A stretch of DNA of 64,000 bases from CATQHD01 sp965202675. Lineage in GTDB: Bacteria; Actinomycetota; Acidimicrobiia; Spongiisociales; Spongiisociaceae. Shown one piece after another: positions 17,099 through 26,568 of this stretch. A program made the position numbers and the translations under genes. Every line of letters begins with the position of its first letter. The stretch's first letter is position 1. The DNA lies in NCBI GenBank assembly GCA_965202675.1, contig OZ241842.1:124001-188000 (forward strand), read 5' to 3'. The notes beneath the pieces are model-generated. The model saw only the letters and a list, made by a program, of their open reading frames with translations. It searched no databases and was not told where the DNA came from.

Positions 17099-18435
17099 GG
17101 GCGCTGGTGCTGGGCGCGGCCGTCTCCGGCCTGGGCGCCTCGAAGCTGCTGACGCACCTGGGCATCGGGCACGCGGTCTACGACCGGAACCCGGCCGCCC
17201 TCGAGACCCCGGCCTGGTCCGGCGCGGAGGCCTTCTCCGGGGAGTGGAAAACCTCCGCCCTGGCCGGAGTAGATCTGGTGGTGGCCAGTCCGGGGTTCAG
17301 CCCCCGTTCGGCCCCGCTCAGGTCGGCGGAAGAGGCGGGCATCCCCGTGTGGAGCGAGCTGGAGCTGGCCGTCCGGCACATCAGGAGCCCGGTGGCGGCG
17401 GTGACCGGCACCAACGGCAAGACCACGGTGGTGGAGCTGACCGCCGAGATGCTGCAGGAGGCGGGCATCGACGCAGCGGCGGCCGGCAACATAGGGCGGG
17501 CCGCCTCCGAGGCGGCTCTCGAGGAACGAGAGGCGTTGGTGCTGGAGGCGTCGAGCTTCCAGCTGACGTACTGCTATTCCCTGGCCCCCCGGGCGGCGGT
17601 GCTGCTCAACGTTACGGTCGACCACCTCGACTGGCACGGCTCGGCGGAGGAGTACAGGACGGCCAAGACCGGGATTTTTCGCCGGCTGGCCCCCGGCGGG
17701 CTGCTCGTCTACGGCGCCGATGATCCGGGGGCGGCGGCGCTGGCGGACGGCGCCTCCGTCCGCAAGGCGCCGGTCTACGGTTCCGGTCCCCTGCCGGACG
17801 GAGGGTTCGGGGCGGGATCGGACCGCCTGGAGCTGCCCGGCGGGAGCATCCCCCTGCAGGATGTCCCGGCAACCGATCCGGCCTACCGGTCCGACCTGGC
17901 CGCGGCGGGGGCCGCCGCCATGGAGATGGGCGCCGATCTCGAATCGGTGGCCAGGGTGATGCGCCGCTTCCGCCATCGGCCCCACCGCCGCCAAGTGGTG
18001 GGGCAGGGCCGCGGCGTGACCTGGATCAACGACTCCAAGGCTACCAATCCCCATGCGGCCCTGGCTGCGGTGCGCTGCTACCCCTCGGTGGTGTTGATCG
18101 CCGGGGGGCGGAACAAGGGCCTCGATCTGTCGCCGCTGGCCTCCCTTCCCAACGTGAGGCGCCTGATCGCGGTGGGCGAATCGGGTCCCGAGCTGCTGCG
18201 CCTGGCCGCCGGGCGTCCGTCGGCGCCGGCCGGATCGCTGGAGCAGGCGGTGGCCCTGGCGGGAGAGCATGCGAAGGAGGGGGACGTGGTTCTGCTCTCG
18301 CCGGGCTGCGCCAGCTTCGACATGTTCGGCTCCTACCAGGAGCGGGGGGCGGAGTTCACCCGGCTGGTGCGGGAGCACCTGGACAGATCCCGGACCGGGG
18401 GCGGCGGCGCCGCCGAAGCGGAGGCGGCGGCGTGA
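17095..18435 (+). CDS. murD: UDP-MurNAc-L-alanine--D-glutamate ligase
   Basis: Cytoplasmic Mur ligase of 446 residues. Visible are the N-terminal UDP-binding Rossmann strand (LGAAVSGLGASK), the ATP-binding TGTNGKTT, the ASSFQL strand, LNVTVDHLDWHG and the C-terminal NDSKATNP, all of which distinguish MurD from other Mur ligases. ATG 17095 overlaps the mraY stop. A glycine/alanine-rich tail of about 15 residues is added at the end. Confidence 0.95.
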   Translation: MRALVLGAAVSGLGASKLLTHLGIGHAVYDRNPAALETPAWSGAEAFSGEWKTSALAGVDLVVASPGFSPRSAPLRSAEEAGIPVWSELELAVRHIRSPVAAVTGTNGKTTVVELTAEMLQEAGIDAAAAGNIGRAASEAALEEREALVLEASSFQLTYCYSLAPRAAVLLNVTVDHLDWHGSAEEYRTAKTGIFRRLAPGGLLVYGADDPGAAALADGASVRKAPVYGSGPLPDGGFGAGSDRLELPGGSIPLQDVPATDPAYRSDLAAAGAAAMEMGADLESVARVMRRFRHRPHRRQVVGQGRGVTWINDSKATNPHAALAAVRCYPSVVLIAGGRNKGLDLSPLASLPNVRRLIAVGESGPELLRLAAGRPSAPAGSLEQAVALAGEHAKEGDVVLLSPGCASFDMFGSYQERGAEFTRLVREHLDRSRTGGGGAAEAEAAA

Positions 18436-19619
18436 GCTCCCAGGTCACCTCTGTCCCCGACCTGCAGGCCAGGGCAAGATTCCAGGACCGGCTGGCCCTC
18501 TCCAAATCCCGGATTATCGTCATCATGCTGGTGCTGGTGGGGGTGTTGCTGGTAGTGGGCCTCGGCGCCACCATGTCGGCTTCGTCCGTGGAGGGGATAC
18601 TCGGGCAGTCCGACCGCCTGGCCGTCTTCAAGCGCCAGCTGCGCTGGGTGGCGGTCGGCATCCTGATCATGCTGGCCGCCATGAGGATCCCCTACACCTG
18701 GTACCAGCGCTTCGCCACCCCGATCCTGGGAGTCTCGATCTTCGGGCTGCTGCTGGTGCCCATGTTCGGTTCTACCAGGGGAGGGGCGGAGCGCTGGATC
18801 GAGCTGGGGGCGATCACCATCCAGCCCTCCGAGTTCTCCAAGCTGGCGGCGGTGATCTTCCTGGCCTCGGTGCTCACCGACCGCAGGGACCGCCTGGACG
18901 AGCTGCAGCAGGTGCTGGGGCCCTTCGTGCTGGCGGTGGGGGTGACCTGCGTCCTGGTGGTGCTGCAGCCCGACCTGGGCACGGCGGTGATCATCGTCGG
19001 GGCGGCCGCGGGGCTGGCGCTGGCCTCGGGAATGCCGATGCGGTTCCTGATCGGCGGCGGGGCCCTGGCCGCCGCCCTGGCCGCCCTCTCCACGATCGCC
19101 TATCCATACCGGCGGGAGCGGTTCACCTGTTTCTTCGACCCGCTCGCCGACACGCTCGGCAGCTGTTTCCAGCTGGCCCAGAGCCTGATGGCCCTGGGGA
19201 GCGGCGGGCTGCTGGGGGTGGGGCTGGGGGCTTCCAAGGCGCGATGGGCCTTCCTTCCCAACGCCCACACAGACTTTATTTTTACGATCATCGCCGAGGA
19301 GACAGGCTTTCTCGGCGCGACGGTCCTGATCCTGGTGCTGGCGGGGCTGGCGGTTACCGGGGTGATTATCGCCTACCGCACCCACGATATGTTGGCCCGC
19401 CTGCTGGCCTGCGGAATCATCTCCTGGCTGAGCGTGCAGGCGGTGGTCAACGTGGGCGGGGTGGTAGGGGTGGTGCCGGTAACCGGCCTGGCGCTCCCGT
19501 TCGTATCGGTGGGCGGCAGCGCCATGGTGGCCGCCATGGCCGGAGTGGGCATACTGCTCAACATTGCCATGACCGCCCCGACCGCCGTCGGGTCGGGAGA
19601 ACAGCGAGCGGACCGGTGA
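18432..19619 (+). CDS. ftsW: septal peptidoglycan glycosyltransferase FtsW (SEDS)
   Basis: SEDS-family polymerase of 395 residues with about ten membrane helices; it polymerises lipid II at the septum with FtsI. Visible motifs include GGAERWIELGAITIQPSEFSK in the large loop, the catalytic-aspartate region around LQPDLGTA, and the C-terminal NVGGVVGVVPVTGLALPFVSVGG. The GTG start overlaps the murD stop (GTGA) and its own stop overlaps murG. Placement next to murG and ftsI favours FtsW over RodA. Confidence 0.94.
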   Translation: MSSQVTSVPDLQARARFQDRLALSKSRIIVIMLVLVGVLLVVGLGATMSASSVEGILGQSDRLAVFKRQLRWVAVGILIMLAAMRIPYTWYQRFATPILGVSIFGLLLVPMFGSTRGGAERWIELGAITIQPSEFSKLAAVIFLASVLTDRRDRLDELQQVLGPFVLAVGVTCVLVVLQPDLGTAVIIVGAAAGLALASGMPMRFLIGGGALAAALAALSTIAYPYRRERFTCFFDPLADTLGSCFQLAQSLMALGSGGLLGVGLGASKARWAFLPNAHTDFIFTIIAEETGFLGATVLILVLAGLAVTGVIIAYRTHDMLARLLACGIISWLSVQAVVNVGGVVGVVPVTGLALPFVSVGGSAMVAAMAGVGILLNIAMTAPTAVGSGEQRADR

Positions 19620-20704
19620 GCAGCTTCTTCATCGCCGCCGCCGGCACGGGCGGGCACGTCTATCCGGGCTTGGCCGTGGCCGAGCAGCTGGAGGCGGCCG
19701 GGGTGGAGAAAAGCCGGATCGTCTTCGTGGGCGGCGACCGGATGGAAGCAGACGTTATTCCCCGCGCCGGTTACCCGTTCGTGCCCATCGAGATACAGGG
19801 CCTGGTGCGGGCGCCGTCGATCCGCAACCTCCGGCTGCCGAAGACGGTATGGCGGGCGGCGCGGCGGGCCGGCCGGGAGATGGATGAGCGCCGGGCGGCG
19901 GCGGCGCTGTGCATGGGGGGATACGTCACGGTGCCGGTGGCTTTCGCCGCCCGGCGCCGGAGGGTCCCCCTGTATCTGCACGAACAGAACGCCGAGGCGG
20001 GGCTGGCCAACCGGATTTCGGGGCGGTGGGCGGACCGCTCGTTCGTGTCTTTTCCGGGCACCCGCGGCCTGGCAGGCGAGGAGGTCGGCTACCCTCTCCG
20101 GGCTTCCCTGGCGGGTTTGGACAAGGAGGCGGCGCGCCCGGCGGCGCTCGAACGCTACGGCCTGTCTCCGGACCCGCCCACGGTCGGCGCAGTGGGGGGG
20201 AGCCTGGGGGCGGAGGCCCTCAACCGGGCCGTGACCGGGATGGCGGCCGGGTGGGAAGGGGGCCCCGTCCAGATCGTCCATCTGGCCGGCGCCGCCCGCC
20301 GGGCCCTGGTATCGACCGCCGCGGACGCCCCCGGCGTGAGGCGGACGGTGATGGGGTTCGAGGAGCGCATGGACCTGTTCTATGCGGCGTCCGATCTGGT
20401 AGTGGCCAGGGCGGGGGGCGGCCTCATGGAAGCGGCGGCCACCGGCACCCCGGCCGTTCTGGTGCCCGGCGCCTTCGCAGGGCGCCACCAGCTCGGCAAC
20501 GCCGAGGCCATGGCCGCGGCGGGCGCGGCGGTGATCCTCCGGGAAGCCGATCTGGGGTCGCTGGGAAGGGTGCTGGCCGACCTGCTGGCCGACCGGCGCC
20601 GGCGGGGGCGGATGGCCCGGGCGGCGGTGCGGTGCGCCCGTCCGGACGCGGCGGCCGCCATCGCGGCCGTAATGTTGGGAAGGCGCCGTGTTCGATCTGG
20701 GTGA
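19616..20704 (+). CDS. murG: lipid II-forming GlcNAc transferase
   Basis: GT28 glycosyltransferase of 362 residues on the inner membrane face that converts lipid I to lipid II. The glycine-rich loop AAAGTGGHVYPGLAVA is near the start, HEQNAEAGLANR and GGSLGAEALN are the other family signatures, and the GGGLMEAAATGTPAVLVP loop binds the nucleotide. The GTG start at 19616 overlaps the ftsW stop by four bases, and the 3' end overlaps murC by 17. Confidence 0.95.
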   Translation: MSSFFIAAAGTGGHVYPGLAVAEQLEAAGVEKSRIVFVGGDRMEADVIPRAGYPFVPIEIQGLVRAPSIRNLRLPKTVWRAARRAGREMDERRAAAALCMGGYVTVPVAFAARRRRVPLYLHEQNAEAGLANRISGRWADRSFVSFPGTRGLAGEEVGYPLRASLAGLDKEAARPAALERYGLSPDPPTVGAVGGSLGAEALNRAVTGMAAGWEGGPVQIVHLAGAARRALVSTAADAPGVRRTVMGFEERMDLFYAASDLVVARAGGGLMEAAATGTPAVLVPGAFAGRHQLGNAEAMAAAGAAVILREADLGSLGRVLADLLADRRRRGRMARAAVRCARPDAAAAIAAVMLGRRRVRSG

Positions 20705-22052
20705 GCCGGGCCGGATCCACATGGTCGGGGCCGGGGGGGCGGGCATGGGCCCGCTGGCCAAGCTGCTGGCGGCGATGGGGCATCGGGTCTCCGGCTCCGA
20801 TCTGCGCTCCGGCCCCGAGCTGGCGGGGCTGGAGCGGTGCGGGATCGAGACGTGGACGGGAAGCCGGCCCGACCGGATGTCCGGGTGCGGCCTGGTGGCG
20901 GCCTCCTCGGCGGTTCCCTCCGAAGATCCCGAGCTGGCGGCGGCCCGCGCCGCCGGGGCGGTGGTGTGGATGCGGCCCCGGCTGCTGGCCGAGATGACCG
21001 CCCGATTCCCCACCCTCGGGGCGGCCGGCACCCACGGCAAGACCACCTCCACGGCGATGGCGGTGGCCGCCGCCCGGGCTCTGGGCATGGATCCGTCTTT
21101 CATCGCGGGCGGCGAGATCATGGGATCGGGCGCCAACGCCCGCCTGGGCGCCGAGGATATGCTGATACTCGAAGCGGATGAGGCCTTTGCCACCTTCACC
21201 CGCCTCCGGTTCCGCGGCCTGATGGTCACCAACGTGGACACCGACCATCTCGACCATTACGGGACGCTCGACAGGTTGGAGCAGGCCTTCGCGGATGTGG
21301 CGGGGCGGGTGGAGGGCCCCGTAGTGGTGGGGGTGGACGACCCGGGAGGGCGGCGGCTGGCCGACCGCACCGGACGCCCCGGTTACGGGACCTCCGAGGA
21401 GGCCGAGTGGCGGATTCTCGAGGCGGCCCCCGGACCCCATTCGGTGTCGTTCCGCCTCGGGGGGCGGTTCCCGCCGTTCGAGGCGACGGTGGGGCGGCCC
21501 GGAATGCACACCGCCCGCAACGCCTGCGGGGTGCTGGCCCTGTTCGCCGAGCTCGGCCATGACCCGGCCGAGGCGGCCCGCGGGCTTACGGGTTTTCCAG
21601 GGGTGAAGCGCCGGCTGGAACGGCGGGCCGAGGCGGCTGGGGTAACCATCATCGACAGCTACGCCCACCACCCGGCGGAGGTGGCCGCCGATCTGGAGGC
21701 GGTGGAACCCCTCGACCGGAACCGGTTGTGGGTCGTTTTCCAGCCCCACCTCTATTCGAGGACGGCCGCCCTGGCGGAGGAGTTCGGGGCGGCCCTCGCC
21801 GCCGCCGACCGGGTGGTGGTGACCGACGTGTACGGGGCGCGCGAGGAGCCGGTCCCGGGGGTCAGCGGCGAGCTGGTGGCCGCCGCCGCCCGGTCCTTCT
21901 GCCGGGAGGTGGAATACGCGCCCGGCCTGGAGGATGCGGCGTCCTTTGTGGCCGGCCTGGCCGAGCCGGGGGATGTGGTGCTGACCCTCGGCGCCGGCGA
22001 CATAACACAACTTCCCGATCTGCTGGCGGCCCGGCTGGAGGAGGGGCCGTGA
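20688..22052 (+). CDS. murC: UDP-MurNAc--L-alanine ligase
   Basis: First Mur ligase of stem-peptide synthesis, 454 residues. The N-terminal HMVGAGGAGMGPLA strand, ATP-binding AGTHGKTT (histidine in place of asparagine, typical of MurC), the EADEAFATF strand and the late DSYAHHPAEVAADL region identify it. The GTG at 20688 follows GGGAAGG. With no murF in the cluster, murC, murD and murE are the three Mur ligases encoded here. Confidence 0.95.
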   Translation: MFDLGEPGRIHMVGAGGAGMGPLAKLLAAMGHRVSGSDLRSGPELAGLERCGIETWTGSRPDRMSGCGLVAASSAVPSEDPELAAARAAGAVVWMRPRLLAEMTARFPTLGAAGTHGKTTSTAMAVAAARALGMDPSFIAGGEIMGSGANARLGAEDMLILEADEAFATFTRLRFRGLMVTNVDTDHLDHYGTLDRLEQAFADVAGRVEGPVVVGVDDPGGRRLADRTGRPGYGTSEEAEWRILEAAPGPHSVSFRLGGRFPPFEATVGRPGMHTARNACGVLALFAELGHDPAEAARGLTGFPGVKRRLERRAEAAGVTIIDSYAHHPAEVAADLEAVEPLDRNRLWVVFQPHLYSRTAALAEEFGAALAAADRVVVTDVYGAREEPVPGVSGELVAAAARSFCREVEYAPGLEDAASFVAGLAEPGDVVLTLGAGDITQLPDLLAARLEEGP

Positions 22053-23017
22053 CCTCTTGGGGGGAGCTCCTGGCCTCGGGGCGGGTGTCCGCCGGCGCGG
22101 AGATCGGACCTCTCACCACCTACAAGCTGGGGGGGCCGGCCCGATGGTTCTGCGAGGCGCCCTCGGCGGCGCGGGCGGCGGAGGCGGCGCGGGCGGCGTC
22201 CGGGCTGGGGCTGGACATCCTGGTGCTGGGGAGGGGAAGCAACCTGGTGGTATCGGATGAGGGCTTCGACGGCCTGGTCATCCGACCGGCGGGGGGCCTG
22301 CGGGAGGTGCGGATCGACCGGGGGGCGGGGCTGGTCTGCGCCGGGTCGGCGGCGCCCCTGCCGGTGCTGGCCCGCCGGGCGGGGGAGGCGGGCCTGGCCG
22401 GTTTGGAGTTCTACGTGGGCATCCCGGGTTCGGTGGGCGGGGCGGTGGCCATGAACGCCGGGTTCTACGGCGCCGAGACCGCCGATGTCCTGACCGCCGC
22501 GTCGATACTCGACATGAAGAGCGGGGAGGTAACCGAGCGGAAGGCGGAAGATCTGCAGCTCGGCTACCGCTGCAGCGGCGTGGGAGAGGGCGACCTGGTG
22601 CTGGGGGCGTCCTTCGCCGCCGCGCCGGGCGAGGTGGATCTGATATCGGCCCGGATGCGCGAAGCCACTCGGTGGCGGAGGGAGAACCAGCCCGGCGGCG
22701 CCCTCAACGCCGGGAGCGTATTCCGCAACCCCCCGGGCGGCGCCGCCGGGCGGATCATCGACTCCCTGGGCCTGAAGGGGCTGCGGCGGGGCGGCGCCTG
22801 CGTATCGACCCGCCACGCCAATTTCTTCGTGGCCGACCGGGGCGCCGCCGCCCAGGACGTCTACGACCTGGTTCACGAGGTGCGGCGGCTGGTGCAGGAG
22901 AGGGCAGGGATCCTGCTGGAACCCGAGGTGCGCTTCGCGGGCCGTTTTCGCAGCGCACCCGGCGAAGAACATGACAAGAGGGAGAAACCAGACGAAGGGA
23001 GGGGCGGTGGCGGTTGA
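22049..23017 (+). CDS. murB: UDP-N-acetylenolpyruvoylglucosamine reductase
   Basis: FAD enzyme of 322 residues that makes UDP-MurNAc. It shows TTYKLGGPARW near residue 26, the FAD-binding LGRGSNLVVSDEGF, the IPGSVGGAVAMNAGFYG motif and a C-terminal GSVFRNP with ACVSTRHANFFV, as in the short (type IIa-like) MurB proteins. The GTG start overlaps the murC stop (GTGA). The last residues are charged and overlap the ftsQ start region. Confidence 0.94.
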   Translation: MTSWGELLASGRVSAGAEIGPLTTYKLGGPARWFCEAPSAARAAEAARAASGLGLDILVLGRGSNLVVSDEGFDGLVIRPAGGLREVRIDRGAGLVCAGSAAPLPVLARRAGEAGLAGLEFYVGIPGSVGGAVAMNAGFYGAETADVLTAASILDMKSGEVTERKAEDLQLGYRCSGVGEGDLVLGASFAAAPGEVDLISARMREATRWRRENQPGGALNAGSVFRNPPGGAAGRIIDSLGLKGLRRGGACVSTRHANFFVADRGAAAQDVYDLVHEVRRLVQERAGILLEPEVRFAGRFRSAPGEEHDKREKPDEGRGGGG

Positions 23018-24020
23018 CCGCAACGGCGTGAGAGGCTTTATGGCCGCAGCGGCCGCAACGAAACGCGGCAGACAGCGCCGGACCGGGAAGGGTCCTGCCC
23101 GAAGGAAGGCTTCGCCCCCCGCCGCCGGGCGGCCGCCCCGCCGCCGGGCCGGGGCGGGTCCTGCCCGCAGGCCGGTCCCCGAACCGGCCGAGCTGCTTCG
23201 CCGGCGGCGCAGGGGCGGCCCGGACGAGGCGGTGGATCCGGACATCGCCCGGCGGCGCAGCCAGGTCGCCGAGCAGAAGGCTCGGTCGCTCCTGCTCAGG
23301 TCGCTGATGATCCTGGCCGCGCTGGGCGCGGCGGGCCTGATAGCGTGGCTGTTGAACTCCCCGTATCTGAGCATCGAAGAGGTGATGGTGAAGGGGTCGT
23401 CGAACGCCGCGGTGGAGGAGGTGCTGGTCCGCCACCAGGTGGTGGAGGGCAGGCCGCTGGCGGCTATCAGGGTGGGGGCGGTAGAGGAGGGCTTGGCGGC
23501 CGATCCATGGGTGGTGTCGGCCTCCGTGAGGTTGGTGTTCCCGACCCGGATAGAGGTCTACATCCGAGAGCGGGCGCCGGTCGCCTGGATGCCGATGGAG
23601 GGGCGCTGGGCCCTGCTGGCCGACGACGGGGTGATCGTCGACTACGCGGATGATCCCCGCCCGGACGGGTCGGTGATCCACATCGAGGTCGAAGACCCCG
23701 GCCTGGGGGGAGAGGTGGAAAACGATGACGTGTTCGGGGCGCTGCGCTTTCTGGAGGCGCTTCCCGATGACTTGGCCGCCCAGAGCGCCGTGCATATGAT
23801 CGGGGAGGAGATCTGGGTGAATGCGGGGAACCGGCCGGTTCGCCTGGGGACGCCGATAGAGATGGCCTCCAAAGCCGAATCGCTGCATGCGGTGATCGGC
23901 ATCGCTCCGGACGGGGTGATAGACGTAACCGCCCCCGGCCGGCCGGCGGTCAGCCCATGGAAAGCGATCAAACCCCTCGAAAAAAGAGAGCTATACCTTC
24001 AACTTCAACTAAAACTATAG
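23007..24020 (+). CDS. ftsQ: cell division protein FtsQ/DivIB
   Basis: Bitopic divisome scaffold of about 337 residues: a long arginine/proline-rich cytoplasmic N-terminus (about 1-95), one membrane helix (LRSLMILAALGAAGLIAWLL), a POTRA domain starting YLSIEEVMVKGSS and the FtsQ beta domain. The GTG at 23007 has AAGGGAGG just upstream and overlaps murB by 11 bases, in line with the cluster; an ATG at 22971 has a weaker ribosome site. It is followed by the longest gap of the cluster, 139 bases before ftsZ. Confidence 0.88.
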   Translation: MAVDRNGVRGFMAAAAATKRGRQRRTGKGPARRKASPPAAGRPPRRRAGAGPARRPVPEPAELLRRRRRGGPDEAVDPDIARRRSQVAEQKARSLLLRSLMILAALGAAGLIAWLLNSPYLSIEEVMVKGSSNAAVEEVLVRHQVVEGRPLAAIRVGAVEEGLAADPWVVSASVRLVFPTRIEVYIRERAPVAWMPMEGRWALLADDGVIVDYADDPRPDGSVIHIEVEDPGLGGEVENDDVFGALRFLEALPDDLAAQSAVHMIGEEIWVNAGNRPVRLGTPIEMASKAESLHAVIGIAPDGVIDVTAPGRPAVSPWKAIKPLEKRELYLQLQLKL

Positions 24021-24159
24021 ATTCATCTTTAGGTTTACCCTTCGGGACAGCCTAAGCTCTGACCCGTACTCGAACTTTCGAGCGGGATTTCGCCGCAGAA
24101 AGCGCGGGCACGGAACGAGGATCGAGCTGTCATCAGGCTGAAGGGAAGGACGAAGGCGT

Positions 24160-25245
24160 ATGGCCCTTATCGAGGTCGGAGAGGTTATCCCGCACCTGGC
24201 TATCATCAAGGTGGTGGGGGTGGGGGGAGGCGGGACGAACGCAGTGAACCGCATGGTCGAGGCGGGCATCACCGGTGTGGAGTTCATAGCCATCAACACC
24301 GACGCCCAGGCGTTGCTCATGTCGGACGCCGACATCAAGTTGGATATAGGCCGCGAAGTGACGCGCGGGCTGGGGGCCGGCGCCAACCCCGAGGTCGGCA
24401 AGGCGGCCGCCCAGGCGCACCGGGAGGAGCTCGAGGACGTCCTGGCCGGCTCCGACCTGGTTTTCGTTACGGTGGGGGAAGGGGGAGGCACGGGAACGGG
24501 AGGCGCCCCGATAGTGGCCGAGACGGCCCGCAGCCTCGGCGCCCTGACGGTCGGAGTGGTAACCCGCCCCTTCGGTTTCGAGGGGCAGAGGCGGTCGGCG
24601 CAGGCGGAGCAGGGAATTGCGGAGCTGCGGAAAACGGTGGACGCCCTGATCGTGATCCCCAACGACAATCTGCTGGCCGTGGCCGACCACTCGTTGTCGA
24701 TGGTGGAGGCTTTTTCGATGGCGGACGAGGTGCTGAGGGCCGGGGTGACGGGAATCGCCGAGATCATCACCCGCCCCGGCGCCATAAACGTGGACTTTGC
24801 CGATGTCAAGACGGTGCTGGGGGATGCCGGAACCGCTGTCATGGGCATCGGGCGGGCGTCGGGCGACAACCGCGCGGTGCAGGCGGCGGAGCGGGCCATG
24901 AACAGTCCGCTCATCGAGAGCTCCATGGAGGGGGCGACCAGGGTGCTGCTGGCCATCAGCGGCCCCCAGAACCTGACCCTGCACGAGGTGAACGAGGCGA
25001 TGGGCAACGTGCAGGGGTATTGCGAGCCGGACGCCCAGATCATCTTCGGCACCACGGTGGACGACGACATGGGGGAGGAGGTGCGGGTGACCATCATTGC
25101 GGCGGGGGTCGACCGGTCCCGCCGCGCCTCCGACCGGCCCTTCGCCTCTGCCGCCCGCTCTTCGGGGCCGCGCCGGGACCCGGAACGCATCCTGCCCATT
25201 CCCGACGACGACCCCTTCGACATACCGGGTTTTGTCGAGGGATGA
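24160..25245 (+). CDS. ftsZ: cell division GTPase FtsZ
   Basis: Tubulin-like protein of 361 residues that forms the Z ring. The GTP-binding signature GGGTGTGGAP is near residue 108, preceded by the GVGGGGTNAVNRM loop, and the T7 catalytic loop lies in the NVDFADVKTVL strand. After a short basic linker the C-terminus ends DDDPFDIPGFVEG, the conserved peptide that binds SepF in actinobacteria, which lack FtsA. ATG 24160 follows GAAGGGAAGGACGAAGG. The 139-base gap upstream is long enough for a separate promoter. Confidence 0.97.
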   Translation: MALIEVGEVIPHLAIIKVVGVGGGGTNAVNRMVEAGITGVEFIAINTDAQALLMSDADIKLDIGREVTRGLGAGANPEVGKAAAQAHREELEDVLAGSDLVFVTVGEGGGTGTGGAPIVAETARSLGALTVGVVTRPFGFEGQRRSAQAEQGIAELRKTVDALIVIPNDNLLAVADHSLSMVEAFSMADEVLRAGVTGIAEIITRPGAINVDFADVKTVLGDAGTAVMGIGRASGDNRAVQAAERAMNSPLIESSMEGATRVLLAISGPQNLTLHEVNEAMGNVQGYCEPDAQIIFGTTVDDDMGEEVRVTIIAAGVDRSRRASDRPFASAARSSGPRRDPERILPIPDDDPFDIPGFVEG

Positions 25246-25267
25246 CCGCCTCCGGCCCTTGGGCGCC

Positions 25268-25891
25268 GTGATTATCCGACCACCCGGCTTTCGGGGCGCC
25301 GCCTTCACCGCCGCCGCCGCCGGCGATATGAAGCGCGAGGACCGGTCCGCCGTTTCGGAGGAGCTCGGGATACCGTCCGAGTGGGCCACCCTCCGCCAGG
25401 TTCACGGCGTCGAAGTGGTACGGGCCGCCCGGCCGGGCCGTACCGGGGAGGGCGATGCCCTGGTCACCGCCCGCCGGGGGGTGCCGTTGGCGGTTTTGAC
25501 TGCCGACTGCGCCGGGGTGGTGCTCGAGACCGACGGGGCGGTGGCCGTGGTGCATGCCGGGTGGAGAGGGGCAGCCGCCGGGGCGGTGGCCGAAGCCGCC
25601 CGATACCTTCAACTTGAACTAGAAGGTAAGGTCTTGCGGGCGGCGCTGGGGCCCGCCATCGGACCTTGCTGTTTCGAGGTGGGGCCGGAAGTCGCCGAGC
25701 TTTTTCCCGGCCATCGATCCCGCACCTCCTGGAACACGGTCTCCGTAGACCTGGGCGCCGCCCTCCGGGCGCAGGCGCCGGGGGCTTCCTGGTGGTCGGC
25801 CGGAGCCTGCACCCGGTGCGGGCCGGGGTGGTTCTCCCATCGGAGAAACGGGTCCTCCGCCCGTATGGCGGCGATAGGATGGATGCCGTGA
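25268..25891 (+). CDS. pgeF: purine nucleoside phosphorylase / laccase-domain protein (YfiH, PgeF)
   Basis: DUF152 protein of about 207 residues. The copper/zinc-type active-site motifs QVHGVEVV, TADCAGVVL, HAGWRG and the late TRCGPGWFSHRR are all present. Family members have been reported as peptidoglycan editing factors and as purine nucleoside-cleaving enzymes; the division-cluster context suits the former. It is shorter than the usual 240 residues at the N-terminus. The GTG at 25268 is a best guess, and the 3' end overlaps the yggS start (GTGA). Confidence 0.88.
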   Translation: MIIRPPGFRGAAFTAAAAGDMKREDRSAVSEELGIPSEWATLRQVHGVEVVRAARPGRTGEGDALVTARRGVPLAVLTADCAGVVLETDGAVAVVHAGWRGAAAGAVAEAARYLQLELEGKVLRAALGPAIGPCCFEVGPEVAELFPGHRSRTSWNTVSVDLGAALRAQAPGASWWSAGACTRCGPGWFSHRRNGSSARMAAIGWMP

Positions 25892-26568
25892 GCACATCGG
25901 TCCGGCTGGGAGAGGTGCAGGAGCGGGTTGCGGCGGCCGCCCGCCGGGCCGGGCGGAAGGCGGGAGACGTGGAGATCGTGGCGGTGGGCAAGGGGCATCC
26001 TGCGTCGGCCCTCAGAGAAGCTTTCGAGGCCGGGCAGCAGGTGTTCGGAGAGAGCCGCGGGCAGGAGCTCGAGGCAAAGTTCGAGCAGCTCCCGAACGGG
26101 GCGGAGTGGCATTTCGTAGGGCCTCTGCAGACCAACAAGGTGAGAATCGTGCGCCCCCGGGTGGCCCTGCTCCATTCCCTCGACCGGGATCGGCTGGCGT
26201 CGCGGTGGCTGAAGGGCGAGGGCGAGGCCCCGCCCGCCCTGCTGCAGATAAACATCGGGGCGGAGCCGCAGAAGCAGGGGGCGCCGCCGGATCGCGCCGC
26301 GGAAACATTCGACCGGTGGGAGCGGGCCGGGATCCGCCTGCAGGGGATAATGGCCGTACCGCCCTTGGCCCGCCGCCCCGAGGCCGCCCGGCCCTACTTC
26401 GAGCGGATGCGGAAGATAGGAGATCATTTGTCGGTCCGGGCCGGGCGCCCGCTTACCCTGAGCATGGGCATGACAGACGATTTCGAGGTTGCGATAGAGG
26501 AGGGATCGACCATGGTTCGGATAGGACGGGCTATCTTTGGGCCGCGACAGAAAGCAGAGCAAGAATGA
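25888..26568 (+). CDS. yggS: PLP homeostasis protein (YggS/PROSC)
   Basis: A 226-residue single-domain alanine-racemase-fold protein that binds pyridoxal phosphate and buffers its level. The PLP lysine is in IVAVGKGHP, HFVGPLQTNKV and SMGMTDDFEVAIEEGSTMVRIGRAIFG are the other family blocks. The GTG start overlaps the pgeF stop and its own stop overlaps sepF (ATGA). The pgeF-yggS-sepF-yggT-divIVA order is standard in Gram-positive bacteria. Confidence 0.92.
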   Translation: MSTSVRLGEVQERVAAAARRAGRKAGDVEIVAVGKGHPASALREAFEAGQQVFGESRGQELEAKFEQLPNGAEWHFVGPLQTNKVRIVRPRVALLHSLDRDRLASRWLKGEGEAPPALLQINIGAEPQKQGAPPDRAAETFDRWERAGIRLQGIMAVPPLARRPEAARPYFERMRKIGDHLSVRAGRPLTLSMGMTDDFEVAIEEGSTMVRIGRAIFGPRQKAEQE